Shown here one piece after another: positions 1 to 8,077 of a stretch of 64,000 bases of DNA; the stretch's first letter is position 1; each line of letters starts with the position of its first letter. The notes below the pieces were generated by a model. That model was not told where the DNA came from, searched no databases, and saw only the letters and a program-made list of their open reading frames with translations. The stretch comes from Streptomyces reniochalinae (GTDB taxonomy: Bacteria; Actinomycetota; Actinomycetes; Streptomycetales; Streptomycetaceae). The stretch spans positions 740,780-804,779 of the forward strand of contig NZ_QOIM01000042.1 of NCBI RefSeq assembly GCF_003323735.1. Reading direction: 5' to 3'. The position numbers and the translations under genes are program-made.

Positions 1-237
1 CCGCTCGGTGCGGGCGGCGATCCAGCCGAGCATCGTCGTCGGGGAGGACGGGACGAACGGCGGGTTGTGGTGCTCGCCGGTGGCGAAGACGTCGAGCCCG
101 ACCTCCTCCGCCTTCTGCGCGAGGGTGAGCATCGCCGTGATCCGCTCGTGCTCGGTCGGCGTCCTCCCGGTCGTCGGGTCGGGGGTCACGTCGCCGACGG
201 TGAAGATCCCGAACTGGATGGGGGTGGTGGCCGTCAT
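1..237 (-). CDS. LLM-class flavin-dependent oxidoreductase (partial, N-terminus)
   Basis: This is the first 79 codons of a luciferase-like monooxygenase; the rest lies left of the window. The start is the ATG at 237-235, and the product begins MTATTPIQFGIFTVGDV. The segment TGEHHNPPF matches the early beta-strand loop of the LLM fold, in which FMN or F420 binds in a TIM barrel. The family oxidises varied substrates with reduced flavin or reduces them with F420, and nothing here fixes the substrate. The gene is read away from the phosphotriesterase gene on the same strand after a gap of about 150 bases, so it probably has its own promoter. Confidence 0.8.
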   Translation of the reverse strand, partial: MTATTPIQFGIFTVGDVTPDPTTGRTPTEHERITAMLTLAQKAEEVGLDVFATGEHHNPPFVPSSPTTMLGWIAARTER

Positions 238-270
238 GGTGCTCGCCGTCCTCGTGCGCTCGTCGATGAA

Positions 271-290
271 GTAGTTGACCGTTGAACTAC
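271..290. promoter_or_regulatory. Inverted repeat upstream of the flavin oxidoreductase gene
   Basis: GTAGTT (271-276) and AACTAC (285-290) form a six-base inverted repeat around an 8-base spacer, 34 bases upstream of the ATG at 237. Size and place suit an operator for a MarR- or TetR-like repressor. No regulator gene is visible in the window, so this is only a suggestion. Confidence 0.35.
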
Positions 291-384
291 ATCCTCGTCA
301 ATGCTCTCGGACCAGTGTGCATTCCCCGTGCCGGAGGGGCCTCGCTGACCAGTGACAATGCACTGGCCGGCGGGCGTCGTGCGG

Positions 385-1467
385 TCAGCCGGCCGCCCCC
401 GGGGCCAGCATGCGGGCCGGATTGTCGTGGGTCAGGCGGGCGATCGACGCGCGATCCAGCCCCCGGTCGGCCAGCATCTCGCCGAACACGGTGGGCACGA
501 AGGTGAACCCGTTGCCACCGTGCTGGGTCCACATCTGCTTCAGAAACAGATCGTGGCTGAGCAGGAGCTGCCCCGCGTGCCCGCGCCGGGCGAGCCGCGC
601 GACCGCCTCGGCCGTGTGCGGAGCCGACGGGGCGGCCCCCTCCCCGGGGAAGGCGACCTCCATGCCGATCATGTCGAACTCCAGCCACACCCCGCGTGCC
701 GCCACCGAATCCTGGTAGGCGGCGTCGTGCCCGGAGGGATCCATATGAGCCAGCACGACCCGGTCGGGCGCCACCCCGGCCTCGTCCAGCACCAGGTCGA
801 GCACCTCGTGCGCCCGGCGCTGCCAGCCCGGCAGGTGCAGCATCAGCGGGATGTGCGGCCGGTCCAGCTGAGCCAGCGCGGCCGCCCGCACCGAGGCGCG
901 CTCCGCCTCGGTGAACGCGGGAGAGACCCCGATCTCCCCGATGATGCCGGGCCGTACCGCGTGCGGGCCGATGCCCTCGTCCAGCTCCGCGACGATCCGC
1001 GCCGCCTGCTCCTCGACCGCGGCGGCGATCCGCTCGCCCTCGAACCGCTCCAGATAGGCGCCGCACCCCATCACGACATGGACGCCACTGCGCTCGGACG
1101 CCTGCCGCAACAGCTCCGGACTCCGTCCGATCGCCGCACTGGAGGTGACATCGACCAGGGTTCCGCCGCCGCAGTCACGGAAGGTGTCGATCTCCCGCAC
1201 CACGTCGGCCAGCGGCTTGGCGGCGACGTTGTCGCGGTTGCAGTACGGGTCGTGCCGCAGCGCCCAGGCCACCGAGGCGCTCACCGGCCGCTCGGGCAGT
1301 TCCTCGGTGAAGCCGTAGGAGGGCGGATTCCGCACCCCGGACAGGTCGTTGAACAGGTGCTCGTGCGGCAGGACGAGCCCGAGCCGGTCGGCGGGGACCG
1401 GCCCCAGGACCGTCTGGACGGCCGGCCCGTACGGGGTCTGCGAGGCTGCGCCCGCGGAAGTGGTCAT
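385..1467 (-). CDS. Phosphotriesterase-family metal-dependent hydrolase
   Basis: A 360-residue amidohydrolase of the phosphotriesterase/PHP family, a TIM barrel with a binuclear metal centre. Visible ligands are HEH near residue 36, E in GIIGEIG (this position is carboxylated Lys in true phosphotriesterases and Glu in the PHP subfamily), H in LMLHLPG, H in VLAHMD and D in LLLSHDL. Members hydrolyse lactones or esters more often than organophosphates. The ATG at 1467 overlaps the end of the transporter gene by four bases, so the two are translationally coupled. It is the last gene of a leftward operon opposite a LacI-type repressor, which suggests a catabolic enzyme. The substrate is unknown. 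Confidence 0.85.
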   Translation of the reverse strand: MTTSAGAASQTPYGPAVQTVLGPVPADRLGLVLPHEHLFNDLSGVRNPPSYGFTEELPERPVSASVAWALRHDPYCNRDNVAAKPLADVVREIDTFRDCGGGTLVDVTSSAAIGRSPELLRQASERSGVHVVMGCGAYLERFEGERIAAAVEEQAARIVAELDEGIGPHAVRPGIIGEIGVSPAFTEAERASVRAAALAQLDRPHIPLMLHLPGWQRRAHEVLDLVLDEAGVAPDRVVLAHMDPSGHDAAYQDSVAARGVWLEFDMIGMEVAFPGEGAAPSAPHTAEAVARLARRGHAGQLLLSHDLFLKQMWTQHGGNGFTFVPTVFGEMLADRGLDRASIARLTHDNPARMLAPGAAG

Positions 1468-2486
1468 GACTGCTCCGCACCGTTCGTGTCGCGCGGGCCA
1501 CGGGAGGGGATCATCGCGATCCCCGCGGCGACGAGCGCCAGCACCGTACCGCCGATGGTCACCAGGTGGATCCCTTCCCCCAGGGACGGGCTGATGGCAC
1601 CGAGGATCAGGGAGCCCAGGAGCTGGCCCGCCACCGAGGAGAGCCCGAGGAGGAGCAGCCCGAGGCCGCGCACGAGCAGCGCCATGAAGGCGATCGACAG
1701 CAGCCCGAGGGCGCCGCCGGTGTACATCCACCAGGTGTCCGGCAGCGCGAAGTGGCCGGATCCTGTCCCCAGCCGGATCAGGTAGCCGATCAGCAGCACC
1801 GTGAAGCCGACGAGGAAGTTGAAGCCGATCGAGACCAGCACGGAGCCGCTGGAGCGGGCGACGGCCGCGTTGCCCGCGGGCTGCCAGCCGGCCAGCAGCC
1901 CGGCGGCGAACGGCAGCACGGCCATGACGACCGCGCCGGGCACGTGCAGGGCGGGGGAGATGGCCAGGGTGGTGGCGCCGACGGCGAGCACGGCGCCCAG
2001 CAGCCGGGGCGCCGAGACGGGCTGCTTGACCTCGGAGGTGACGCCGAAACGGTCGCAGATCACGCCGGAGATGACCATGCCGCAGATCAGGGAGATCTGG
2101 AAGACGGCCACCCCGAGGGCGCCGACGGCGATCCCCTCGGACAGCACCACGGCGCCGCCGCACAGGCCCGCCAGGTAGTTCCACCAGCCGATCTGACCGC
2201 TGCGGATCAGCCGGGGCAGGGCCAGGGCCTGGCGGCGGGTGGTGGGCCGGGCGAAGACGAGGACGGCCATCAGGATCAGACCGCTGCCGAAGGAGATGAC
2301 GGCGGCGCCGTTGCCGTCGTCGATCTCCTTGCCGAGGGCGCCGTTGACGGTGGATTGGAGGGGGCTGAGGGTGCCCGCCAGCACGGTCGCGACCACGAGG
2401 AGCGCGGTGGTCGCGCCGCGGGGCGTGCGCTGCCGGGGTTCGGGGGCCACGGCGGGGGCCGGGGCCGGGGGAGTCAGGTGGGTCAT
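1464..2486 (-). CDS. DMT-superfamily transporter, YdcZ/DUF606 type
   Basis: A 340-residue integral membrane protein with about ten hydrophobic segments in two similar halves, as in the DUF606/YdcZ branch of the drug/metabolite transporters. Most YdcZ proteins carry one five-helix unit, so this looks like the fused form. The N-terminal 25 residues are Pro-rich and cytoplasmic. It overlaps the phosphotriesterase gene by ATGA and probably imports or exports the compound that enzyme handles. Direction of transport cannot be read from the sequence. Confidence 0.8.
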   Translation of the reverse strand: MTHLTPPAPAPAVAPEPRQRTPRGATTALLVVATVLAGTLSPLQSTVNGALGKEIDDGNGAAVISFGSGLILMAVLVFARPTTRRQALALPRLIRSGQIGWWNYLAGLCGGAVVLSEGIAVGALGVAVFQISLICGMVISGVICDRFGVTSEVKQPVSAPRLLGAVLAVGATTLAISPALHVPGAVVMAVLPFAAGLLAGWQPAGNAAVARSSGSVLVSIGFNFLVGFTVLLIGYLIRLGTGSGHFALPDTWWMYTGGALGLLSIAFMALLVRGLGLLLLGLSSVAGQLLGSLILGAISPSLGEGIHLVTIGGTVLALVAAGIAMIPSRGPRDTNGAEQS

Positions 2487-2593
2487 CGTGTCGCCGCCCT
2501 TTCGCGCTGCGTTCTGGAAGGGGACCCGGGGATGTCGGACCGGACCGGCGGGGAGCTGGGGGCGACCCGCCGGATGGTGGTGACGGCGCTCGC

Positions 2594-2959
2594 TCAGGGG
2601 GCCGCGCCGGGCAGGGCGGCGCTGCCGGGCGGCGCGTCCGCCGATGCGGTGCGGAAGCTCTCCCCGGCCGCGGTGGTGGCCCCGGCCGGGCCGGTGCGGG
2701 CTGCGAGGCGGACGGCCCGCCGGGCGCCGCGGGGCGGGACCGCGCTGCCGTCGGCCTCCAAGGCGACGAGGTCCCCTTCCGGGACCAGCGTACGGCTCCG
2801 CCGGGCGGTGACCGCCGACGCCGCGACCGCCTCTCCGCCGCGGGGTGCGCTCGCCTCTCCGTCACGGAGTGTGCTCGTCGCTGCGTTACGGGGCGGCCGT
2901 GCGGTGCTCAGCCGCGCCCTCCTGAGGCTGCCCATCACCGCGCCCCCTGGGGGTGCCAC
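2594..2959 (-). CDS. Hypothetical small protein (doubtful)
   Basis: A possible 121-residue product starting at GTG 2959, seven bases after the stop of the amidotransferase-like gene, with GAGGAG about ten bases upstream. Third codon positions are mostly G or C. The composition is almost all Ala, Arg, Gly and Pro, and no family is recognisable. It fills most of the 480-base gap between two genes of the same operon. It may be a real lineage-specific gene, a decayed gene or a chance reading frame. Confidence 0.3.
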   Translation of the reverse strand: MAPPGGAVMGSLRRARLSTARPPRNAATSTLRDGEASAPRGGEAVAASAVTARRSRTLVPEGDLVALEADGSAVPPRGARRAVRLAARTGPAGATTAAGESFRTASADAPPGSAALPGAAP

Positions 2960-2965
2960 GGGGGG

Positions 2966-3718
2966 TCACTCCTCGCTTCCCGCGAGCCAGCTGACGGCCT
3001 GGTGGAACAGCCGCCGGTAGCCCGCCCACTCGACGAACTCGGTGGGGGCCCAGTGCGGGGAGATGTCGGAGGCGAAGGCGAGCGTGCGCCCCGCGCCCTC
3101 GTCCCGTACGGCCAGCAGCGGGCGGGACTCGACGGTGGCCAGCACCTGCGCGTCCGGCTTGGCGGTCAGCTTCTGGTAGCCGAGCAGGAGGGGCCAGGTG
3201 GCGTCGAGCCCGGCGGTGACGGGGTGGCCCTCACCGGACAGCTCGCCGGTGACCCCTTCAGGGCACTCCACGCGGTCGTCGTAGGGGAGGATCGAGACGG
3301 GCAGCACCGCCTCGACGGGGGTGTCGTGGTAGTTGGCCTTGGCCTGGAAGCCCTGGAAGCTCAGGTAGCCCCCGGCCATCGCCAGTCCGCCGCCCCGGCC
3401 CACCCACTCGGCGAGCAGCTTGAGGCGGTTGGGGAAGGGGCGCCCCTGCGCGAACACCTGCGGAGGCAGCAGCAGGGAGTTGGCGCCGATGTCGGAGAGG
3501 ATCACGACGTCGTAGGCGGCGAGCTTCTCCAGCGTCTCGGGGAAGTCGGTCGCCACCGCGTGCGAGGGCAGGTGCGTGACCTGGTGCCCCCCGGCCTCCA
3601 GGGCCTCGATGAGCGGGGTGGCGCCGATTTCGAGCTGGGCGTGGGGAAAGGCGTCGTAGCCCTTGAAGTCGGTCGAGGCATTGATCCAGGACTCGCCTGC
3701 GAGGAGGACGCGGGCCAT
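2966..3718 (-). CDS. Glutamine amidotransferase-like (GATase1-like, DUF1355) protein
   Basis: A 250-residue soluble protein with a class-I-amidotransferase-like flavodoxin fold, similar to PF07090 proteins annotated as cytoplasmic or ThuA-like. The start (MARVLLAGESWINAST) and the GGYLSFQGF turn are typical. The nucleophile-elbow Cys of true glutaminases is absent; the only Cys is in VECPEG, so amidotransferase chemistry is unlikely. It is the first gene of the leftward operon and is divergent from the LacI-type repressor, with two predicted operators upstream. A role in handling a sugar-like or amide substrate is inference only. Confidence 0.8.
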   Translation of the reverse strand: MARVLLAGESWINASTDFKGYDAFPHAQLEIGATPLIEALEAGGHQVTHLPSHAVATDFPETLEKLAAYDVVILSDIGANSLLLPPQVFAQGRPFPNRLKLLAEWVGRGGGLAMAGGYLSFQGFQAKANYHDTPVEAVLPVSILPYDDRVECPEGVTGELSGEGHPVTAGLDATWPLLLGYQKLTAKPDAQVLATVESRPLLAVRDEGAGRTLAFASDISPHWAPTEFVEWAGYRRLFHQAVSWLAGSEE

Positions 3719-3734
3719 GCTTGTCTCCTAGGTG

Positions 3735-3773
3735 TTGCGCAAAATTTGTGCGTATTGCTTGTTGTTGCGCAAC
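3735..3773. promoter_or_regulatory. Two TTGCGCAA operators in a divergent promoter
   Basis: TTGCGCAA occurs at 3735-3742 and, as the longer palindrome GTTGCGCAAC, at 3764-3773. The centres are 29 bases apart, close to three helical turns. They lie between the amidotransferase-like gene (start 3718) and the LacI-type gene (start 3871). A central CG with mirrored half sites is typical of LacI-family operators, so both transcripts are probably repressed from here. Confidence 0.65.
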
Positions 3774-3870
3774 GTTAAGACTGCCGTTGTGCACAGTCAA
3801 TGGGTGTAAGAAGAAAGACACTCGGTACACTCTGGAGTCACATGCGCACACCGGCGAAGAGGAGGAGAGC

Positions 3871-4893
3871 GTGACCCTGGCCCGTGTTGCGCAACACGCG
3901 CACGTCTCGGCGTCCACGGTGTCCCGGTATCTGCGCGGGCAACTGAAGGTGAACCCCGAGACCGCCGGACGCATCGACGCCGCGGTCCGCGACCTGGGAT
4001 ACGAGGCGCCGCCCGCCGCGGCCCCGGCGCCCGCACAGGCCACCGCCCCCGCCGAGAGCCCCGTCATCGCGCTGATCGTGCCCGACCTCGTCAATCCGTT
4101 CTTCGCCGAGCTGGCCGAGGAGATCGCCGCCACGGCCGCCGCCGGCGGGATCTCGCTCGTCGTCGGGGTCACCGGCCGGCAGTCCCGCCGCGAGGCCGGA
4201 CTGAGCGAACTCGTCGCACGCACCGACGCGGTGGACGGCATGATCTACGTCGGCATCCACCGCCGGAACCCCCGGCTCGTCAAGGCCATCAGCGGCGGGC
4301 TGCCCGTCGTCGTCCTGGACGAGGAGATCGCCGACACCTCGCATGCCGACGCCATCTCCGTGGACAACTACGGCGGCGCCTACCAGGCCACCGCCTACCT
4401 CGCCCAGCTCGGACACCGCCGCATCGCGCACGTCGCGGGCCCGCCGGAGCTGTCCACCAGCCGTGACCGGCTGCGCGGCTTCCGCGACGCGATGGCCCAC
4501 GCGGACCTGCCCGTGGACGAGGCCCTCGTCCTGCACGGCCCCTACACCGAGCAGTTCGGCGCCAGCACCTTCCCGTACCTGACCGGAGCCGCGGAACCGC
4601 CCACCGCCGTCTTCGCGGGCAGCGACATCGTCGCCGTCGGCATGCTCTCGGCCGCCGAACTGCACGGGCTGCGCATCCCCGAGGACCTGTCCGTCGTCGG
4701 CTGCGACGGAATCCGCGTCGGCGAGTGGCTGCGGCCCAAGCTCACCACCCTCCAGCAGCCTGTCGCCGACCTCGCCCGCTCCGCGCTCGACCTCGTCCAG
4801 GCCAGGGTCGAGAACCGGGCCGGGGAGCGCGTCACCCGCGTCTTCCCGCTGCACCTGGTCATCCGCGGCTCGGCCACGGCGCCCGGCGCCTGA
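3871..4893 (+). CDS. LacI-family transcriptional repressor
   Basis: A 340-residue regulator. The N-terminal HTH reads VTLARVAQHAHVSASTVSRY (residues 1-20), followed by a hinge near residue 50 and a periplasmic-binding-protein-like effector domain (from about residue 65; IALIVPDLVNPFF, then VDGMIYVGIH and ISVDNYGGAYQAT). The GTG at 3871 is preferred over upstream in-frame starts because GAGGAGAG lies just upstream and the HTH begins here. It is followed after 49 bases by an M20 peptidase gene and faces the catabolic operon to the left. A perfect 16-base copy of the operator lies inside codons 5-10, pointing to autoregulation. Confidence 0.9.
   Translation: MTLARVAQHAHVSASTVSRYLRGQLKVNPETAGRIDAAVRDLGYEAPPAAAPAPAQATAPAESPVIALIVPDLVNPFFAELAEEIAATAAAGGISLVVGVTGRQSRREAGLSELVARTDAVDGMIYVGIHRRNPRLVKAISGGLPVVVLDEEIADTSHADAISVDNYGGAYQATAYLAQLGHRRIAHVAGPPELSTSRDRLRGFRDAMAHADLPVDEALVLHGPYTEQFGASTFPYLTGAAEPPTAVFAGSDIVAVGMLSAAELHGLRIPEDLSVVGCDGIRVGEWLRPKLTTLQQPVADLARSALDLVQARVENRAGERVTRVFPLHLVIRGSATAPGA
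3883..3898. promoter_or_regulatory. Intragenic LacI operator (perfect 16-base palindrome)
   Basis: CGTGTTGCGCAACACG is a perfect palindrome with the same TTGCGCAA core as the two copies upstream. It lies inside the 5' end of the repressor gene. Binding here would block initiation or elongation of its own transcript and could loop to the upstream copies 110-150 bases away. Confidence 0.65.
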
Positions 4894-4942
4894 CGGCCGC
4901 CCCGGCGCGGCACCCGCCCCCGTACCGACAAGGGAGCCCCGT

Positions 4943-6163
4943 ATGACCGACACCCGGCCGCCCCGCCCGTCCCCTCCCGTGGCCGCACCCCCCGCCGCCC
5001 CGCCCCGTGACCCGCTCGCGCTCGCCCGGCGCCTGATCACCCTGGACACCCGGGGCGGCAACGAGAAGCCCGCCGCGACCCTGCTCGCCACACTGCTGGA
5101 CGACGCGGGCTTCGCCGTGCGCCTCGACGAACCGGAGCCGCGCCGGGCCAACCTCGTCGCCCGGTACGGAGCGGGCACCCCGCTCACCCTGACCGGGCAC
5201 CTGGACACGGTGCCCGCCGACCCCGCCGGCTGGTCCTTCGACCCGCTCAGCGGCCAGGTGCACGGCGACCGGCTGCGGGGCCGGGGCAGCAGCGACATGA
5301 AGGCCGGGGTCGCCGCCCTCGTCTGCGCCGCCCTCGACCACGTGGCCGCGTCCGGAACAGCGCAGGGAGCCGGGAGCGCCGGGGTGCGGGGCGCCGCGCT
5401 CCAGCTCGTGTTCACCTTCGGTGAGGAGACCGGCTGCGAGGGGGCACGGCACCTGACGGACCTGGCGCCCAGCCCCGCGTTGCTGGTGGCCGAACCCACC
5501 GGAAACCGGCTCGTCCTCGGGCACAAGGGCGCCTTGTGGCTGCGGCTCACCGCGCAGGGGCGCAGCGCCCACGGCTCCCGGCCGGAACTCGGCGAGAACG
5601 CGCTGGTGGCGCTCGCCGCCACCGCGACCCGTCTGCACACGTACGACGCCTGGCCCGTCAGCCCCACGCACGGCCCGGTCACCGTCAACCCCGGCGCCTT
5701 CCGTGCCGGAGTGCAGCCCAACCTCGTGCCCGACCACGCGGAACTCGACCTCGACATCCGCACCGTCCCCGGCTTCGGCACCGAGGACGCGCTCGCGAAG
5801 GTCGGCGCGCTCGCCGCGCCCGGCACCCGCATCGAACGTCTCCTCGACCTGCCCAGCATCGCCACCGACCCGGCCGGCCCGCTCGTCGGACGGCTCGCCG
5901 CCGCGCTGCACGGCACGGCAGCAGAGGCGTCCGGCGCCGACGGTCAGGACCCGCGGGTACCGGCGGCGGACTACGCCACCTACTTCACCGACGCGTCCGT
6001 GCTCGCCGGAAAGCTCGGCTCACCGGCGGTACTCCTGCACGGTCCTGGCGACCCCGAACAGGCACACACCACCGACGAGACCTGCTCGGTGGACAAGCTC
6101 CACGCGGCGACCGACGCCTACCGCCGGCTGCTCGCCGCGTGGCGCGAGGAGCCCGCCGCCTGA
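4943..6163 (+). CDS. M20-family metallopeptidase / deacylase
   Basis: A 406-residue zinc hydrolase of the ArgE/DapE/ACY1 family. Metal and catalytic motifs are visible: H and D in LTGHLDTVPAD, D in GRGSSDMKAG, the EE pair in TFGEETGCEG, the substrate-site segment VAEPTGNRL, and a C-terminal metal His in PEQAHTTDE. A dimerisation lid lies between roughly residues 190 and 300. The ATG at 4943 has AAGGGAG eight bases upstream. It follows the LacI-type repressor on the same strand and probably removes an acyl or amino-acid group from the pathway substrate. The first 30 residues are Pro/Ala-rich. Confidence 0.85.
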   Translation: MTDTRPPRPSPPVAAPPAAPPRDPLALARRLITLDTRGGNEKPAATLLATLLDDAGFAVRLDEPEPRRANLVARYGAGTPLTLTGHLDTVPADPAGWSFDPLSGQVHGDRLRGRGSSDMKAGVAALVCAALDHVAASGTAQGAGSAGVRGAALQLVFTFGEETGCEGARHLTDLAPSPALLVAEPTGNRLVLGHKGALWLRLTAQGRSAHGSRPELGENALVALAATATRLHTYDAWPVSPTHGPVTVNPGAFRAGVQPNLVPDHAELDLDIRTVPGFGTEDALAKVGALAAPGTRIERLLDLPSIATDPAGPLVGRLAAALHGTAAEASGADGQDPRVPAADYATYFTDASVLAGKLGSPAVLLHGPGDPEQAHTTDETCSVDKLHAATDAYRRLLAAWREEPAA

Positions 6164-6367
6164 TCGTCCCCGGCGCGAGGAGAGCCCGGGACGCGACGCG
6201 GCGGCGGCCCGGGGGGCCGGTGTCTGGTGCAATGGGCGTGGGGCACCGTCAACACGTGCGCAACCTGCCAGAAACTGTGCGGCGGGACGCTAGGAGGTGT
6301 CACCGACGCAACCTCGGCCATACGGACCGGGGAGGCTGACCGGACCAGCGAGGATGGGTGATTGCCG

Positions 6368-7729
6368 ATGGACAAGCAGCAGGAGTTCGTGCTCCGCACG
6401 CTGGAGGAGCGGGACATCCGGTTCGTCCGGCTCTGGTTCACCGACGTCCTGGGCTTCCTGAAGTCGGTCGCGGTCGCGCCCGCCGAGCTGGAGCAGGCGT
6501 TCGACGAGGGGATGGGCTTCGACGGCTCCGCCATCGAGGGCTTCGCACGCGTCTACGAATCCGACATGATCGCCAAGCCCGACCCCGGCACCTTCCAGAT
6601 ACTGCCGTGGCGCGCCGAGGCCCCCGGCACCGCCCGCATGTTCTGCGACATCCTCATGCCGGACGGCTCCCCCTCCTACGCCGACCCGCGCTACGTCCTC
6701 AAGCGGGCCCTCGCCAAGGCCTCCGACCTCGGCTTCACCTTCTACACCCACCCCGAGATCGAGTTCTACCTGCTCAAGGAGAAGCCCGTCGACGGCACCC
6801 GGCCCGTCCCCGCCGACTCCTCGGGCTACTTCGACCACACCCCGCAAAACGTCGGCATGGACTTCCGCCGCCAGGCCATCACCATGCTGGAGTCCATGGG
6901 CATCTCCGTCGAGTTCTCCCACCACGAGGGCGCCCCGGGGCAGCAGGAGATCGACCTGCGCTACGCCGACGCGCTCTCCACCGCCGACAACATCATGACC
7001 TTCCGCCTCGTCATGAAGCAGGTCGCGCTGGAACAGGGCGTCCAGGCCACCTTCATGCCCAAGCCGTTCTCCGAATACCCCGGCTCCGGCATGCACACCC
7101 ACCTCTCCCTCTTCGAGGGCGACCGCAACGCCTTCTACGAGTCCGGCGCCGAATACCAGCTCTCCAAGGTCGGCCGCTCCTTCATCGCCGGCCTCCTCAA
7201 GCACGCCGGCGAGATCTCCGCGGTCACCAACCAGTGGGTCAACTCCTACAAGCGCATCTGGGGCGGGGCGAACCGCACCGCGGGTGAGGGCGGGGAATCC
7301 CCCTCCTACATCTGCTGGGGCCACAACAACCGCTCCGCGCTGGTGCGCGTGCCCATGTACAAGCCCGGCAAGACGGGGTCGACCCGCGTGGAGATGCGGT
7401 CGCTGGACTCCGGAGCCAACCCCTACCTCGCCTACGCGGTGCTGCTCGCCGCCGGGCTCAAGGGCATCGAGGAGGACTACGAGCTGCCCGCTGGGGCCGA
7501 CGACGACGTGTGGGCGCTCTCCGACGCGGAGCGGCGCGCCATGGGGATCGAGCCGCTGCCGCAGAACCTTGGCGAGGCCATCAGTGCCATGGAGCGGAGT
7601 GAGCTGGTCGCTCAGACGCTGGGGGAGCACGTGTTTGATTTCTTTTTGCGGAACAAGAAGCAGGAGTGGGAGGAGTACCGCTCCGAGGTGACGGCGTTCG
7701 AGTTGCGCAAGTCGCTTCCCGTGCTGTGA
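6368..7729 (+). CDS. glnA2: Glutamine synthetase-like GlnA2 (probable gamma-glutamylpolyamine synthetase)
   Basis: A 453-residue type-I glutamine synthetase homologue starting MDKQQEFVLRTLEERDIRF. The N-terminal beta-grasp is followed by the catalytic domain with metal motifs HPEIEFYLL, HHEGAPGQQEIDLRY and GSGMHTHLS and the ATP region NNRSALVRVP. The start and the neighbouring glnE match Streptomyces glnA2, whose S. coelicolor product glutamylates polyamines rather than ammonia. The usual adenylylation Tyr region reads EEDYELPAG here (Tyr371), less like the canonical site than the glnA product. It is followed by hairpins and dispersed repeats, so it is probably monocistronic. The function is transferred by family knowledge. 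Confidence 0.85.
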   Translation: MDKQQEFVLRTLEERDIRFVRLWFTDVLGFLKSVAVAPAELEQAFDEGMGFDGSAIEGFARVYESDMIAKPDPGTFQILPWRAEAPGTARMFCDILMPDGSPSYADPRYVLKRALAKASDLGFTFYTHPEIEFYLLKEKPVDGTRPVPADSSGYFDHTPQNVGMDFRRQAITMLESMGISVEFSHHEGAPGQQEIDLRYADALSTADNIMTFRLVMKQVALEQGVQATFMPKPFSEYPGSGMHTHLSLFEGDRNAFYESGAEYQLSKVGRSFIAGLLKHAGEISAVTNQWVNSYKRIWGGANRTAGEGGESPSYICWGHNNRSALVRVPMYKPGKTGSTRVEMRSLDSGANPYLAYAVLLAAGLKGIEEDYELPAGADDDVWALSDAERRAMGIEPLPQNLGEAISAMERSELVAQTLGEHVFDFFLRNKKQEWEEYRSEVTAFELRKSLPVL

Positions 7730-7776
7730 GCCCCCTTCGGTTGGGGCTTCAGCCCCTGTGACCCCTTCTTCGGGGT
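7729..7776 (+). terminator. Tandem hairpins after glnA2
   Basis: AGCCCC (7729-7734) pairs with GGGGCT (7743-7748), and GGGGCT can pair instead with AGCCCC at 7751-7756. A second hairpin pairs ACCCC (7761-7765) with GGGGT (7772-7776). They begin at the stop codon and lack a U tract, as is common for actinomycete terminators. Confidence 0.55.
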
Positions 7777-7826
7777 GCCCCCATGGTCTTCCCCTTCTTC
7801 GTGAGGGGGCTCTCGGCGGCCGTGGT

Positions 7827-7950
7827 GGGGGCTCCGCCCCCAGACCCCCTTTGCCTCGCCGGCCGGGCATTGGGGCGGCTCCTCCCCCAGACTCCGTCCG
7901 GGGGGACCCCCACCCCAACTGCCCCCCGCTAGGGGGGCTCCGCCCCCCCT
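7827..7950. repeat. Dispersed GC-rich intergenic repeat, copy 1
   Basis: The stretch contains GGGGGCTCCGCCCCCAGACC (from 7827) and a CTCCCCCAGACTCCGTCCGG block (around 7880-7900), then a strong hairpin AGGGGGG-CTCCG-CCCCCCT at 7931-7949. The same two blocks recur after glnE. No gene is supported anywhere in 7730-8077. Such elements are common between Streptomyces genes and often act as transcript ends. Confidence 0.6.
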
Positions 7951-8077
7951 AGGAGCCCTCTGGGGGAGAGCCGGCTCCCTCTGACGAGAGGTGGGTCGGT
8001 GGTTGCGGGCGGGTGGTGGGCTCTAGGGGAGGGGGAAACAATAGGTCACCCAGGGTGAGAGGTGTCGAGGAGTGAGC

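Noticed and set aside
385..2865. A single 826-codon leftward frame covering the phosphotriesterase and the transporter region
   Set aside because: Upstream of 1467 it is an Arg/Pro-rich shadow of the transporter gene, which has clear membrane helices and its own start.
6240..6310. GlnR-like spacing (TCAAC, GCAAC, GAAAC at six-base intervals) upstream of glnA2
   Set aside because: Two of three half sites miss key bases and there is no fourth; glnA2-type genes are not known to depend on GlnR.
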